Below, piece after piece: positions 33,318 to 41,975 of a DNA stretch of 57,987 nucleotides (its first letter is position 1; every line of letters starts with the position of its first letter). The notes under the pieces were generated by a model. The model was not told the DNA's origin. It did no database searches and saw nothing but the letters and a program-made list of their open reading frames with translations. The DNA is from a virus, in the IMG/VR virus record IMGVR_UViG_3300006805_000031, positions 1-57,987 of that record; one strand, given 5' to 3'. Made by a program: the position numbers and the translations under genes.

Positions 33318-34450
33318 AAAATGTTCAGCTCGTCGCACCAGTGCTTACTCGCTCTGGGTATGGCGTTCATGCTCGCCAAATCGCCTCCTATCTCGTGGAG
33401 AAACACAAGGAGGGGAAGATTCAACTGTCTATTCACTCCACGAATTGGGGTATCACGCCATGGATCATTTCAGGGCCAGACTTCCAGAAGTTTACGCCAT
33501 TCCTTGGCCCTCAAAAGAATACAGATGTCAGCATTCAGCTTACCGTCCCAAGCGAGTGGCAAAAGCGCTGTGCAATCAATGTTGGGATGACCGCAGGGAA
33601 CGAGTCAGATCGCTGGTCAGAATCCTGGCTTAAGGCCGCTGATGACATGGATCGGATCATCACACCAAGCGCACACGCATCAATGCCGCTTCTGATGGCT
33701 AAGCCACACCTCTCGGAAAGAACAAGGCTGGTGCCCGAATCTTTCTCAGGGGCATTTTTGGAGCCAGCCCCAATCGATCTACGGCTTGAGCGGGATTTTA
33801 ATTTCCTGATTGTCGGGCAGATCACTGGAGACATTACGTCTGATCGCAAGAACATCATTCGGACTATTCGCTGGATGGCTAGGCATTTTTCCGCCCGAAA
33901 AGATGTTGGACTTGTCGTAAAGCTTAATAGCGGTCGAGACACCGTCTTCGACAAGAGAGACACAGTGGACACTATTAAGTTGGCGCTTAAGGATATCCCG
34001 AAAGGGTTGCCAATCAAACTTGTGCACGGTCGACTATCCGATCAAGAAATGTCTGGACTTTATCGCCACCCACAAATCAAAGCGCTTGTCACAACAACCC
34101 ACGGAGAGGGTTTCGGTTTGCCCATCCTTGAGGCAGCTGTTTGTGGTCTGCCCGTTATTGCCACAAACTGGAGCGCCCATTGTGAGTTTTTGCGGCTGGG
34201 TAAGTTTGTGGATGTCCCGTACGAACTCAAGCATGTCCCGAAGTCGAAGATCGACAACGTCATTCAGCCCCCGGGCGCTCGATGGGCGGATGTTGACCCC
34301 AGCCAGTTCTTGAAGCGCTGCGAAAAGGTAATTGATAAGTACGAAACCCCAAAGCTTTGGGCAACCGAACTCTCTGAAAAACTGCAAGCGAAGTACTCCT
34401 CAACTGCGATCTTTCAGGCATACGACCAGGCGTTCGAGGGTATTCTATGA
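33314..34450 (+). CDS. GT4-family glycosyltransferase
   Basis: This 378-residue GT-B enzyme is a partner of the preceding gene. The N-terminal unit begins VQLVAPVLTRSGYGVHARQIA. The donor domain has FNFLIVGQITGDITSDRKN, VVKLNSGRD and THGEGFGLPILEAAVCGLPVIATNW, the classic GT4 signature. GGAGG in GGTGGAGGATATTCA precedes its ATG. It is followed by a membrane protein with a 4-base overlap. Sugar donor and acceptor cannot be read from sequence. Confidence 0.88.
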   Translation: MKNVQLVAPVLTRSGYGVHARQIASYLVEKHKEGKIQLSIHSTNWGITPWIISGPDFQKFTPFLGPQKNTDVSIQLTVPSEWQKRCAINVGMTAGNESDRWSESWLKAADDMDRIITPSAHASMPLLMAKPHLSERTRLVPESFSGAFLEPAPIDLRLERDFNFLIVGQITGDITSDRKNIIRTIRWMARHFSARKDVGLVVKLNSGRDTVFDKRDTVDTIKLALKDIPKGLPIKLVHGRLSDQEMSGLYRHPQIKALVTTTHGEGFGLPILEAAVCGLPVIATNWSAHCEFLRLGKFVDVPYELKHVPKSKIDNVIQPPGARWADVDPSQFLKRCEKVIDKYETPKLWATELSEKLQAKYSSTAIFQAYDQAFEGIL

Positions 34451-34770
34451 TTACACTGTTCGTCCTCGGCTTTCTCCTTTTGGTGTCAATTGCAGCTAAT
34501 GTATTTTGCGTCATTGCCTTGTTGAGATTCACCAAAAAGATTACTAGCATAGAGCTTGCAGTTGAAAATGCTCTAGTGGAGTTCGATCGCTCCTACAACT
34601 TCATTTGGAAGCTCCTGCAGACCCCTCTCGTGACGGATGATCCTGTGGTCAGATCCGTCCACCGCCAAATGAAAAATGTACTTGCGTCTATCCACGGTGT
34701 TGCTGAGAAGCTGGCCATTGAGTTTGACGCACTCGAAAGTGAAAAGGACGGCAACAATGGCCAGCAGTGA
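34447..34770 (+). CDS. Small membrane protein, 107 aa
   Basis: One N-terminal hydrophobic segment (LFVLGFLLLVSIAANVFCVIALL, about residues 4-26) is followed by a helical cytoplasmic or periplasmic part with acidic residues. No known family. It overlaps the glycosyltransferase before it (ATGA) and the sigma factor after it (14 bases), so it is co-translated with them. It could be a small inner-membrane factor. Confidence 0.7.
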   Translation: MITLFVLGFLLLVSIAANVFCVIALLRFTKKITSIELAVENALVEFDRSYNFIWKLLQTPLVTDDPVVRSVHRQMKNVLASIHGVAEKLAIEFDALESEKDGNNGQQ

Positions 34771-35503
34771 CCCGACATACCAAAAAAGAATCCTGAAGCG
34801 CAAAAAGGGCAAGACAGACCCTTCAAAGATGTACTTCAATGCCGATACGCAAGATGCGATTGTGGCATACGCAAAGACAACAACGAATGATACTCGGGAG
34901 CGGCGGACCCTTTACGCCACTCGAATCATGCCAGCATTCAAGACTCTTGTAGACAATCTTGTCAATGTACATAAGTTCAACCCAATTGGGGAAACTGCTG
35001 ACGAGATGAAAAGCGACTGCGTGCATTTTCTTTATGAGACAATCCACAAGTTCGATCCCACAAAGGGGACGGCCGCTTTTTCGTACTTCAATGTTGTGGC
35101 CAAAAACTGGCTGATCATTCGAACCAAGCAAAGGCTCCAAAGGGCCAGAAAAACGGTTTCGCTAAGCTCACCCGATCTCATGAACCCAGCGGACCTACAG
35201 ACGCTTGAGGAAGCTTCCGTGGATGAGGATGTGCCCCGTCAGCAAGAGGGCGTAATTACCAGTGGTGTTGTTCAACTGCTTCGGGGTTTTCTCGCCACAT
35301 TCACAGACGCACAAGAGGTTGCTGCTGTGAACGCAATGATCCAACTCTTTGAGACATCTGAGAATCTTGAGCTCATCAACAAGAGCGCTACCTTTCTTTA
35401 TGTCCGTGAAATCTCAGGCTGCTCACAAAAGCAGCTAAGCGGCATCCTCCAGAAGATTCGAAAGACATACAAGCAAAAAAGAGCAGAGATTCTAGAGCTA
35501 TGA
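34757..35503 (+). CDS. gp55-like late sigma factor
   Basis: The protein resembles T4 gp55, the sigma factor that directs host RNA polymerase to late promoters with a TATAAATA-type box. The conserved region-2-like core reads TIHKFDPTKGTAAFSYFNVVAKNWLI (about residues 92-117), followed by a basic KQRLQRARKTV stretch, as in gp55. The last 40 residues form a helix-turn-helix-like unit (SGCSQKQLSGILQKIRK). From ATG 34757 it has 248 residues, longer than T4 gp55 (about 185). Assignment rests on the core motif and position before baseplate genes. Confidence 0.78.
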   Translation: MASSDPTYQKRILKRKKGKTDPSKMYFNADTQDAIVAYAKTTTNDTRERRTLYATRIMPAFKTLVDNLVNVHKFNPIGETADEMKSDCVHFLYETIHKFDPTKGTAAFSYFNVVAKNWLIIRTKQRLQRARKTVSLSSPDLMNPADLQTLEEASVDEDVPRQQEGVITSGVVQLLRGFLATFTDAQEVAAVNAMIQLFETSENLELINKSATFLYVREISGCSQKQLSGILQKIRKTYKQKRAEILEL

Positions 35504-35904
35504 CAACACTGATTAACAAAACAGAGGACTATCTCGATATCGAAGACAAGATCCTGTCCTTCCATAGACTTGTGGATTCTATGGCAACGGTCAAAGACCA
35601 AAAGAAAACCCTTTGGAAGGACATCTATTCGAATGCCGTTCGAGACAGAAAACTTGCTTTCATGATGTACCAAAGCATCACCGAGAACCTAGATGACCCA
35701 GCTGGGCACTCTATTCACGGCCCAACAATTGCGAAATACATCGAGCGCCTAACAAAATCAAACGACCAAGTGATGCGTCTATGTGAGATCGTCTCCAGCG
35801 CCCTTGAGGCGAATGAGGAGACTCCAGAGAACATTAACGCAGATGACTTCTACAACATGTTGGATCGAGATCGGGATCGAGACCGTCGACGAGAGTCAAA
35901 ATGA
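35500..35904 (+). CDS. Hypothetical helical protein after the sigma factor, 134 aa
   Basis: The family is not certain. The protein is acidic and helical (WKDIYSNAVRDRKLAFMMYQSI, then KYIERLTKSNDQVMRLCEIVSSALEA) with a charged tail (DRDRDRDRRRESK). The central Asn-x-x-Val-x-x-Leu pattern recalls the small terminase gp16 core. The position, just after the gp55-like gene, suggests gp33-like late co-activator as another option. Both are weak. It overlaps its neighbours by 4 bases at each end. Confidence 0.6.
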   Translation: MTTLINKTEDYLDIEDKILSFHRLVDSMATVKDQKKTLWKDIYSNAVRDRKLAFMMYQSITENLDDPAGHSIHGPTIAKYIERLTKSNDQVMRLCEIVSSALEANEETPENINADDFYNMLDRDRDRDRRRESK

Positions 35905-37253
35905 GCAACTTGAGTTCACCTGGCAGCTCTATTGCGGAGAATAGAGTTGGGCAGGATTTTGCGCAGCACATTGCACAGAAATCCACTCAGATCAATTCTG
36001 GCGGGGGTTCCCCATACGAAAGGTATGTGGTTCTTGAGGTCATTTCCGACCCGGTTGCCCAGGTGGACTCTCTTCAGGAACTGTCTGAGAAGTACGGCAT
36101 CAACATCGATCTCGTAAAGTCTTGCCCTTTCGATTCCGTGATTGCCCAACCAACTAGTGTGGCTGGATATGGTTTTGAGAAGCCGATGCTCCTCTATCCA
36201 TTCCATCAGCCACACTTGCGGCTTCCGATCAAGCCAGGGGAGCAGATCTGGGTATTTTTCGAGCGCTCCTCTAATGTTGACTTTGGGTATTGGGTGGGGC
36301 GCATCACTGAACCTCGTCACGCCGATGACCTTTCACATACGCACGCTGACCGAAAGCACCATGAGTCCTCAAAGGCGATTCGTGCTGGTGATGTTGACCG
36401 CAAGCAGCTCACCTCTCCCACTTTTTCCTCTGGCACCGAATCAAGAGAAGGTTCTATCAACCGTTCCACATCCAGCTTGAACTCTCAATATGGGAAGATT
36501 TCGTATGAAGAACTGATTCGCTCAAATCCGCTCGTTAAGCGCCGAGTGTTTGCCAGGATGAGGAAGCGCCCCGGGGACTTTTTGTTGGGTGGCAGTGAGG
36601 GCTCTTTTGTGTTGGTGGGCTCAGACCGAAGCAAACTCGGCGAGGTCACTTCTGGAAAATTCACAGAGCGGCCAAGTAAAGATCGACCAAATGGCTCAAT
36701 TGTGGAGCTTGTCGCTGGATTTGGGACAAATTCAAACGCTTCAAATGCGCCAGCGCAAATCACCAACTCCATGGGTGAGCCGGAACTGGATAAGAGGCAG
36801 GGTAAAGAGCGTGCCGGAGAGGGCCTGCCAGACTACGAGAACGATGTTTCTAGGCTTCTTTTGAGTGAGGACGCCGAACTAGACACTCGCTTCTCGATCA
36901 GCCCTCCTGGGGTCTCTCCTGTGGATTCCGGCGGCTCCATTGTTTTGAAAACCGACCACGCCAGGATCATCGCCAGAAAGACACTCACGCTCATGGTGAA
37001 GCTGTCAGCTGACACACCAGACGAGGATGCATCCTACATTGTTCTCGATGGCAATGATATTACGTTCATCCCTTCGAGAACTGGATATGTCAAACTTGGA
37101 GGAACTGAAGCAAATAAAGCGATCCTTGTGTCCCCAGTGGCTATTGCGGCGGCGGGCGTCGTGACCTCCCCGCCGCTTGTTGATACTCTTGGGGCATCTA
37201 TGGGCGCCGGCGGCGTAAATGGTGAATTCAGCAAGAAAGTTTTGATTGTTTGA
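35901..37253 (+). CDS. Baseplate hub protein with gp5-type OB fold
   Basis: The 450-residue protein shows the OB-fold signature of T4 gp5-like hub proteins. HLRLPIKPGEQIWVFFER and GYWVGRITEPRHADDLSHTHADR lie at about residues 105-150. After this come a Ser/Thr-rich linker, a charged part and a C-terminal beta segment (SYIVLDGNDITFIPSRTGYVKLGG) that resembles the spike-like strands. The lysozyme domain of T4 gp5 is not seen. GAG and overlap with the previous gene fit the operon. It heads the baseplate set of the plus strand. Confidence 0.82.
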   Translation: MSNLSSPGSSIAENRVGQDFAQHIAQKSTQINSGGGSPYERYVVLEVISDPVAQVDSLQELSEKYGINIDLVKSCPFDSVIAQPTSVAGYGFEKPMLLYPFHQPHLRLPIKPGEQIWVFFERSSNVDFGYWVGRITEPRHADDLSHTHADRKHHESSKAIRAGDVDRKQLTSPTFSSGTESREGSINRSTSSLNSQYGKISYEELIRSNPLVKRRVFARMRKRPGDFLLGGSEGSFVLVGSDRSKLGEVTSGKFTERPSKDRPNGSIVELVAGFGTNSNASNAPAQITNSMGEPELDKRQGKERAGEGLPDYENDVSRLLLSEDAELDTRFSISPPGVSPVDSGGSIVLKTDHARIIARKTLTLMVKLSADTPDEDASYIVLDGNDITFIPSRTGYVKLGGTEANKAILVSPVAIAAAGVVTSPPLVDTLGASMGAGGVNGEFSKKVLIV

Positions 37254-37256
37254 GCC

Positions 37257-38174
37257 ATGGCGCTGTCGTCTCCTATTCATGGTCCAGCTGGAACCGGCCT
37301 TCTTGATTCATCGGGTAAAATCACAGATGAGCAGATGAAGCGATATGCAGAGGGAATCATCCAGCTTACAGAGGCTGGATATAGAGCCTCGAAGCTTTCA
37401 AGTGTGTTGGGAGTGCCGTTGCCTGGGGCTCCTTTTTTCGAGGCCGGACAAGCGCTAAGTGACGCCGAGAAGGAGCGAATTCTGGATCCCACTGGGAGGT
37501 TCCAAAGCGTTCTTCTTCGTCCTGTGCTGCAAGCAATCACGGATTCATGCAATGTTCAAGGACAGCTTCTGTTGTTCCCGGCATTTGATCCGCTCTCTGT
37601 TGCACCCAGTCTAAGTCTTCAAGATATCCCATCTTTCACGCTGGAGCTAACGCTTGCTTTGTCACTGCCAGCCCCAGCGTTGGCGATCAAGCTCGAAGAG
37701 CTTTCGAAAAAATATGGTATTGACTTACCAGACCTTCTTGAATTCGGAAAGGGGATCGTGACGCTGGCAATTCCTCCGCCTCTTCCGCAGCTGCCTTTGC
37801 CGTCTATTCCATCTGTTCCCACAATAGAGTTATCGTTTTCAGTTGTTCCGGAACTATTTCTTGAGATCCCAAAAATCCTATTGCAGATTCTCAGTCTTGA
37901 CTCTATCACGGGTCTTGTCTCTGGACTTCTGCCAGTTCCGTCGCCGCCATCAATCGGGAAGGCTATCCTTGACCTGCTTAGCCTCCCTGTGCTGAATCTG
38001 TTTTTGTCACTTGGGCTTGGCGGAAACCCATGTGCATTTCAAACGGCATATATCACTTTCTTGTTGGAATATGTGGTGGGCCTAAGCGCATCCACAGCTG
38101 TTGCGATTTGTATTGGCTCTGGCCCCATATCTCGGGCGGTCGTGGAGACGTTGGTGACTGGCGCCGCTAGTTAA
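37257..38174 (+). CDS. Pro/Leu-rich hydrophobic protein in baseplate operon, 305 aa
   Basis: This protein is not recognised. It sits between the hub and gp25, and is unusually rich in Leu, Pro, Ile and Ser (LAIPPPLPQLPLPSIPSVPTIEL, about residues 168-190). Hydrophobic segments follow (IGKAILDLLSLPVLNLFLSLGLG and FQTAYITFLLEYVVGLSASTAVAIC). Such a composition suggests a membrane-interacting or buried hub/tail-tip part, possibly a wedge adapter. It does not resemble T4 gp53. It starts 3 bases after the hub gene. Confidence 0.72.
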   Translation: MALSSPIHGPAGTGLLDSSGKITDEQMKRYAEGIIQLTEAGYRASKLSSVLGVPLPGAPFFEAGQALSDAEKERILDPTGRFQSVLLRPVLQAITDSCNVQGQLLLFPAFDPLSVAPSLSLQDIPSFTLELTLALSLPAPALAIKLEELSKKYGIDLPDLLEFGKGIVTLAIPPPLPQLPLPSIPSVPTIELSFSVVPELFLEIPKILLQILSLDSITGLVSGLLPVPSPPSIGKAILDLLSLPVLNLFLSLGLGGNPCAFQTAYITFLLEYVVGLSASTAVAICIGSGPISRAVVETLVTGAAS

Positions 38175-38180
38175 TGCGGC

Positions 38181-38660
38181 ATGACGTCAAGCAATTTTAG
38201 CTTCAAAAGCTCCGGAAAAAAGACGGCAGACATCCTTCAGAAAAGGAAAGAATCTGCCGTCAACCTTCCATTTGTCGGCGTGAAAATGCCATTGGCTCTT
38301 GGTAACGAGTCTTTTCTTGCCATGAACCGAACATCCAAGGATCAGATCTCCGACAACCTAAAGAACCTCTTGATGACTAACCACGGAGAGAGGCTTGGTA
38401 GCTTCAACTATGGTTGCAATCTACGAGAACTTCTCGCAGAAAGCAACTTGTCGGATGAAGAATTTCAACGGGCAGCCGCTGCCAGGATCGCTGAAGGTGT
38501 CAGCCAGTGGATGAGCTTTGTTCAGCTGGAGGCTTTTTCGTGGAGCGCCTCAAAGCAGCACGGACCATATGTCCTAAAGCGGCTACTGCTGTCTTATAGT
38601 GCTCCGGATCTTGGCATTAGAGAAGAGATGGTTGAAGTGTATTTCGAGGTGGTCTCATGA
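38181..38660 (+). CDS. Baseplate wedge protein gp25 (GPW/gp25 family)
   Basis: The 159 residues include the family core: KDQISDNLKNLLMTNHGERLGSFNYGCNLRELL (about 52-84), then a helical part and a beta-strand end (RLLLSYSAPDLGIREEMVEVYFEV). gp25-like proteins join the wedge to the tail tube/sheath and are nearly universal in contractile-tailed phages. The end overlaps the gp6-like start (ATGA), the usual order in T4-like clusters. Confidence 0.92.
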   Translation: MTSSNFSFKSSGKKTADILQKRKESAVNLPFVGVKMPLALGNESFLAMNRTSKDQISDNLKNLLMTNHGERLGSFNYGCNLRELLAESNLSDEEFQRAAAARIAEGVSQWMSFVQLEAFSWSASKQHGPYVLKRLLLSYSAPDLGIREEMVEVYFEVVS

Positions 38661-40489
38661 CAACAAAAAACAAAAAAAACAGCCTGAGGCTGCGCAGCTA
38701 CCTCAACAAAGATTTCAATTCGTTCCGCCAAGACCTTGAGGCGTATGCCCGAGAGTATTTTGGAGATCAGAACCTTGACTTTTCTGAAAACTCGTTTGGC
38801 GGCATGCTTGTTGAGCTTCCCGCATACATTGGCGACAACCTGTCATTCTATTTGGATCATCAGTTCTCCGAGTTGGACCCAGAGAGGGCTGTAGAGACCA
38901 CAAACATTGAGCGCCACTTGCGTCGTTCTGGCGTAAAGATTGTTGGCTCAGCGCCTTCAATTGCCAGTATCACATTTTACGCAAAGATTCCAGCTGCGCT
39001 GTATTCAGGTGTCTATTACCCAGATTTGACCCTTTTGCCAATTATTGGACAGGGCACCAAGGTAGAGGCCCGCAATGGCACCACCTTTGAGCTTACAGAA
39101 GATGTGGATTTCACGCTTCTTGACAACTTTGGCGCACCAAAATGCAACTACACCATCTTTGAGCGAGATGGCCAAAATAACCCTCTTACGTTTCTTGTTC
39201 GCAAAGAAGGTGTTTGCATCTCAGGAAACACGTTCACGGACACATTCAGCATTGGCACCTTTGAGCCTTTCCGTCGCATCATCCTGAGTTCCCCCAATGT
39301 GACGGCAATTGAATCCGTTTACGACTCCGATGGCAACGTCTATTACGAAGTTGGAAGCTTGACGCAAAACACAGTCTTCAAAAGCGCAACAAACACTCAA
39401 TACGATTCTGATATCTGTCCGGCAACCCTCAAGATCGTTAATGCGCCATATCGTTTTGTCTCAGACACGTCGCTCGAAGGAAGGTATACGACTCTTATCT
39501 TTGGCGGTTCAAGTGATACGCAATCAGAGGCAGGCTTGCCAGATCCTTCTGATTTTGCAATTCCGCTCTACGGTAAAAAAACCTTCAGCCGAACAAGGCT
39601 AGATCCTCAAAAACTAACAAGTGCTTCGACACTTGGCATCTCCAATGAGAATTGCGTTCTCACTGTGAGGTATCGAGCTGGAGGTGGTTTGTCGCACAAT
39701 GTTGAGCCGAATGCTATCGATACCATCAGTCTACTGAATCTAAGGTTTGCTGGCGCTGTCGATGTCCTCAAGGGAGCTGCTGTTCGTGTTTCCATGGACG
39801 TCAACAACCTATCACGATCTGAGGGCGGCGAGGATGCCCCAACCATTGACGAGCTTCGCTCAGTGGTTCTGCAGGCCCGAAATGGCCAAGAGCGCATTGT
39901 CTCGAAAGCAGACCTGATTGCTCGGGTGTACTCCCTGCCAGCATCTTTTGGGCGAGTGTATCGAGCAGCCGCAAGGAGTAATCCCAACAGCCCTCTATCT
40001 GTGCAGGTCCACATTGTGTCCCGTGACGCAACTGGAAAGCTTGTCACAAGCTCAGACACGCTCAAAAACAACCTTGCCAAGTACCTTTCAGCATATAGGC
40101 TGAGCAACGATGGCATCGATATTGTTGACGGCCAAATCGTCGATATTGGGATTGAGTTCGATATCGTATCTGATCCATCCATGAACAAAAAGCTTGTTCT
40201 GCAGGAGTGTGTCGTCAAGCTCAAGGAGTTTTTCGACCAAAAAAACTTCCAAATCGATCAGCCGATTGTCGTTGATGAAGTAAGAGACCAACTCCGCACA
40301 GTAACCGGAGTCATCTCTGTGCCACGAATTGAGTTTGCCAATAATGTCAACACGAAGCTTGGCCTTCAGTATTCTCAAACGTATCACGACCCAAAGACAA
40401 ACACAATCAGGGGAATGTATATGCCACCTCCCGGCGGCATTTTTCAAGTCAGATACCTAGACAACGATATTGCCGGAAGGGCCATCTGA
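38657..40489 (+). CDS. Baseplate wedge protein gp6
   Basis: The 610 residues follow the T4 gp6 wedge. The N-terminal part has RSYLNKDFNSFRQDLEAYAREYFGD, then DFSENSFGGMLVELPAYIGDNLSFYLDHQFSELD and TTNIERHLRRSGVKIVGSAPS. The rest is a beta-rich middle with a C-terminal part like the baseplate J-type region (SAYRLSNDGIDIVDGQIVDIGIEFDIV). gp6 forms the inner ring of the baseplate. GAGG precedes the start. Confidence 0.92.
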   Translation: MTTKNKKNSLRLRSYLNKDFNSFRQDLEAYAREYFGDQNLDFSENSFGGMLVELPAYIGDNLSFYLDHQFSELDPERAVETTNIERHLRRSGVKIVGSAPSIASITFYAKIPAALYSGVYYPDLTLLPIIGQGTKVEARNGTTFELTEDVDFTLLDNFGAPKCNYTIFERDGQNNPLTFLVRKEGVCISGNTFTDTFSIGTFEPFRRIILSSPNVTAIESVYDSDGNVYYEVGSLTQNTVFKSATNTQYDSDICPATLKIVNAPYRFVSDTSLEGRYTTLIFGGSSDTQSEAGLPDPSDFAIPLYGKKTFSRTRLDPQKLTSASTLGISNENCVLTVRYRAGGGLSHNVEPNAIDTISLLNLRFAGAVDVLKGAAVRVSMDVNNLSRSEGGEDAPTIDELRSVVLQARNGQERIVSKADLIARVYSLPASFGRVYRAAARSNPNSPLSVQVHIVSRDATGKLVTSSDTLKNNLAKYLSAYRLSNDGIDIVDGQIVDIGIEFDIVSDPSMNKKLVLQECVVKLKEFFDQKNFQIDQPIVVDEVRDQLRTVTGVISVPRIEFANNVNTKLGLQYSQTYHDPKTNTIRGMYMPPPGGIFQVRYLDNDIAGRAI

Positions 40490-40490
40490 A

Positions 40491-41975
40491 ATGTTTCGAA
40501 AACTACCAATCCTGAAAGACACATACGTCACCAACAAGTACATTGATGGGGTGCCGCAAACAGGATCAAATGTTGGTTTGGCGGGCACCCTGGATCTGTA
40601 CAAGCTCTATGGCCAAAATGGGCTTACGGGCTCCGCTGGCATTGAGCTGACTCGGATTCTCCTGGGCCCAGACTACTCTGCCATTTTTCAGCACATTGAT
40701 GATGGAGATATTGACGTCAACTCACCAAATTTCAAATGCTTTTTGAGTTTGCAAGATGTGTATGGGGGACAAACAACTCCTCGTAATTTCACAATCGTCG
40801 CCGCACCTCTTTCTCATTCTTGGGACGAGGGGACTGGGCTAGACACCATCTACTACAGCCATTCCGATGCATCAAATTACCTGACGGCGTCAACAGATGA
40901 AAGCGGCACGCCCGTACCTTGGTTTGGGGAGGGCGCTTCCGTCAGAGGTGCCGCTGGTGCACCGGGCATCGACGTTATTACTTCCGCCGCTTTTGGCAAC
41001 ACAGAGTGCAAACAGACTTTTCGGATTGGTGATGAGGATCTAAAAATCGACATCACAAAGCTTGTCAGCGGAACATACACAGGTAATTTGCCTGATCATG
41101 GAATTGCACTATATCTCTCTTCTAGCCATGAGACAGATGACCATTCGTATTTTGTAAAGCGTTTTGGGAGTGCTCAGTCGCTCGACCCGCAAAAACGCCC
41201 AACAATCAACATGCATTACGACACATCGGATGTTGTTGATTCCCAGTTCTACTTCGGTACCCCATTCTCACTTCAGCTGAAAAACTACCGTCAAGGAGCC
41301 CCTGTCAACCTTGTAGGGGCTTCAGGCAGCTACCTTACGGGATCTGCTTGCCTGTCTCTTGAGCTGTCTGCTCGACTTTCCTCTGGTGCGTTCTCCACAA
41401 GCTTTTCTGGGTCGCAATTTACGACTGGGGGGTACATGGCCTCCGGAACCGTCTTGCTCACCAACACCAACCTTCTGGGCGAAGCGAATGCCAGTGGATC
41501 GATCACGTTTGACTACTCCTGGAAAGAGGCCAACTCCACGCTTGTGTTTTCTTCGGGCACTCTAGATGTTCAATCTCAAGCTGCCAGCAATGCAACATTC
41601 CCTCGCAGAATTTCTGTGAATATTGCAAACATCACAAAAGAATACCAATGGGGGAACGTCATCAGGCCTTTGGTGTTCTTGCAGGACATGCAGAAGCCAT
41701 ATGTTCGGTCTTTGAGGGTGCCTTTGGTCTCAAAAACCCTTAACGTTGAGACTCATTTTAGTGTCCGAAATGCCCACAACAACGAAGTTGTGATTCCGTT
41801 TGATACGGAGTTTAACTCGACTAGGCTTTCTTGCGACGGTGAGTTCCTATATTTTGACCTCTGGGTAGATTCTCTCCCCCCGGTGCAGTCATATGTGATT
41901 GATATCATGGTGATTGACGGGGGCCGTCAGCAGGTCTTCCGGAATGCATCAGCGAAGTTCAGGGTTGTCACATGA
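40491..41975 (+). CDS. Baseplate/tail structural protein, DNRLRE-like, 494 aa
   Basis: From ATG 40491, two bases past the gp6-like stop, the 494 residues start with FRKLPILKDTYVTNKYI. SSNVG-like and LDLYKLYGQNG segments follow, and ELTRILLGPDYSAI may belong to a DNRLRE-type beta domain. The rest is a beta-sheet-rich structure (ITFDYSWKEANSTLVFSSGTLD, then SVNIANITKEYQWGN). It is a baseplate peripheral or tail part, inferred from position after gp6. No enzymatic motif is present. Confidence 0.75.
   Translation: MFRKLPILKDTYVTNKYIDGVPQTGSNVGLAGTLDLYKLYGQNGLTGSAGIELTRILLGPDYSAIFQHIDDGDIDVNSPNFKCFLSLQDVYGGQTTPRNFTIVAAPLSHSWDEGTGLDTIYYSHSDASNYLTASTDESGTPVPWFGEGASVRGAAGAPGIDVITSAAFGNTECKQTFRIGDEDLKIDITKLVSGTYTGNLPDHGIALYLSSSHETDDHSYFVKRFGSAQSLDPQKRPTINMHYDTSDVVDSQFYFGTPFSLQLKNYRQGAPVNLVGASGSYLTGSACLSLELSARLSSGAFSTSFSGSQFTTGGYMASGTVLLTNTNLLGEANASGSITFDYSWKEANSTLVFSSGTLDVQSQAASNATFPRRISVNIANITKEYQWGNVIRPLVFLQDMQKPYVRSLRVPLVSKTLNVETHFSVRNAHNNEVVIPFDTEFNSTRLSCDGEFLYFDLWVDSLPPVQSYVIDIMVIDGGRQQVFRNASAKFRVVT

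Noticed and set aside
39607-40224. 205-codon minus-strand frame within the gp6-like gene
   Set aside because: It is the shadow of a well-conserved wedge gene, with no family match or spacing to other minus genes.
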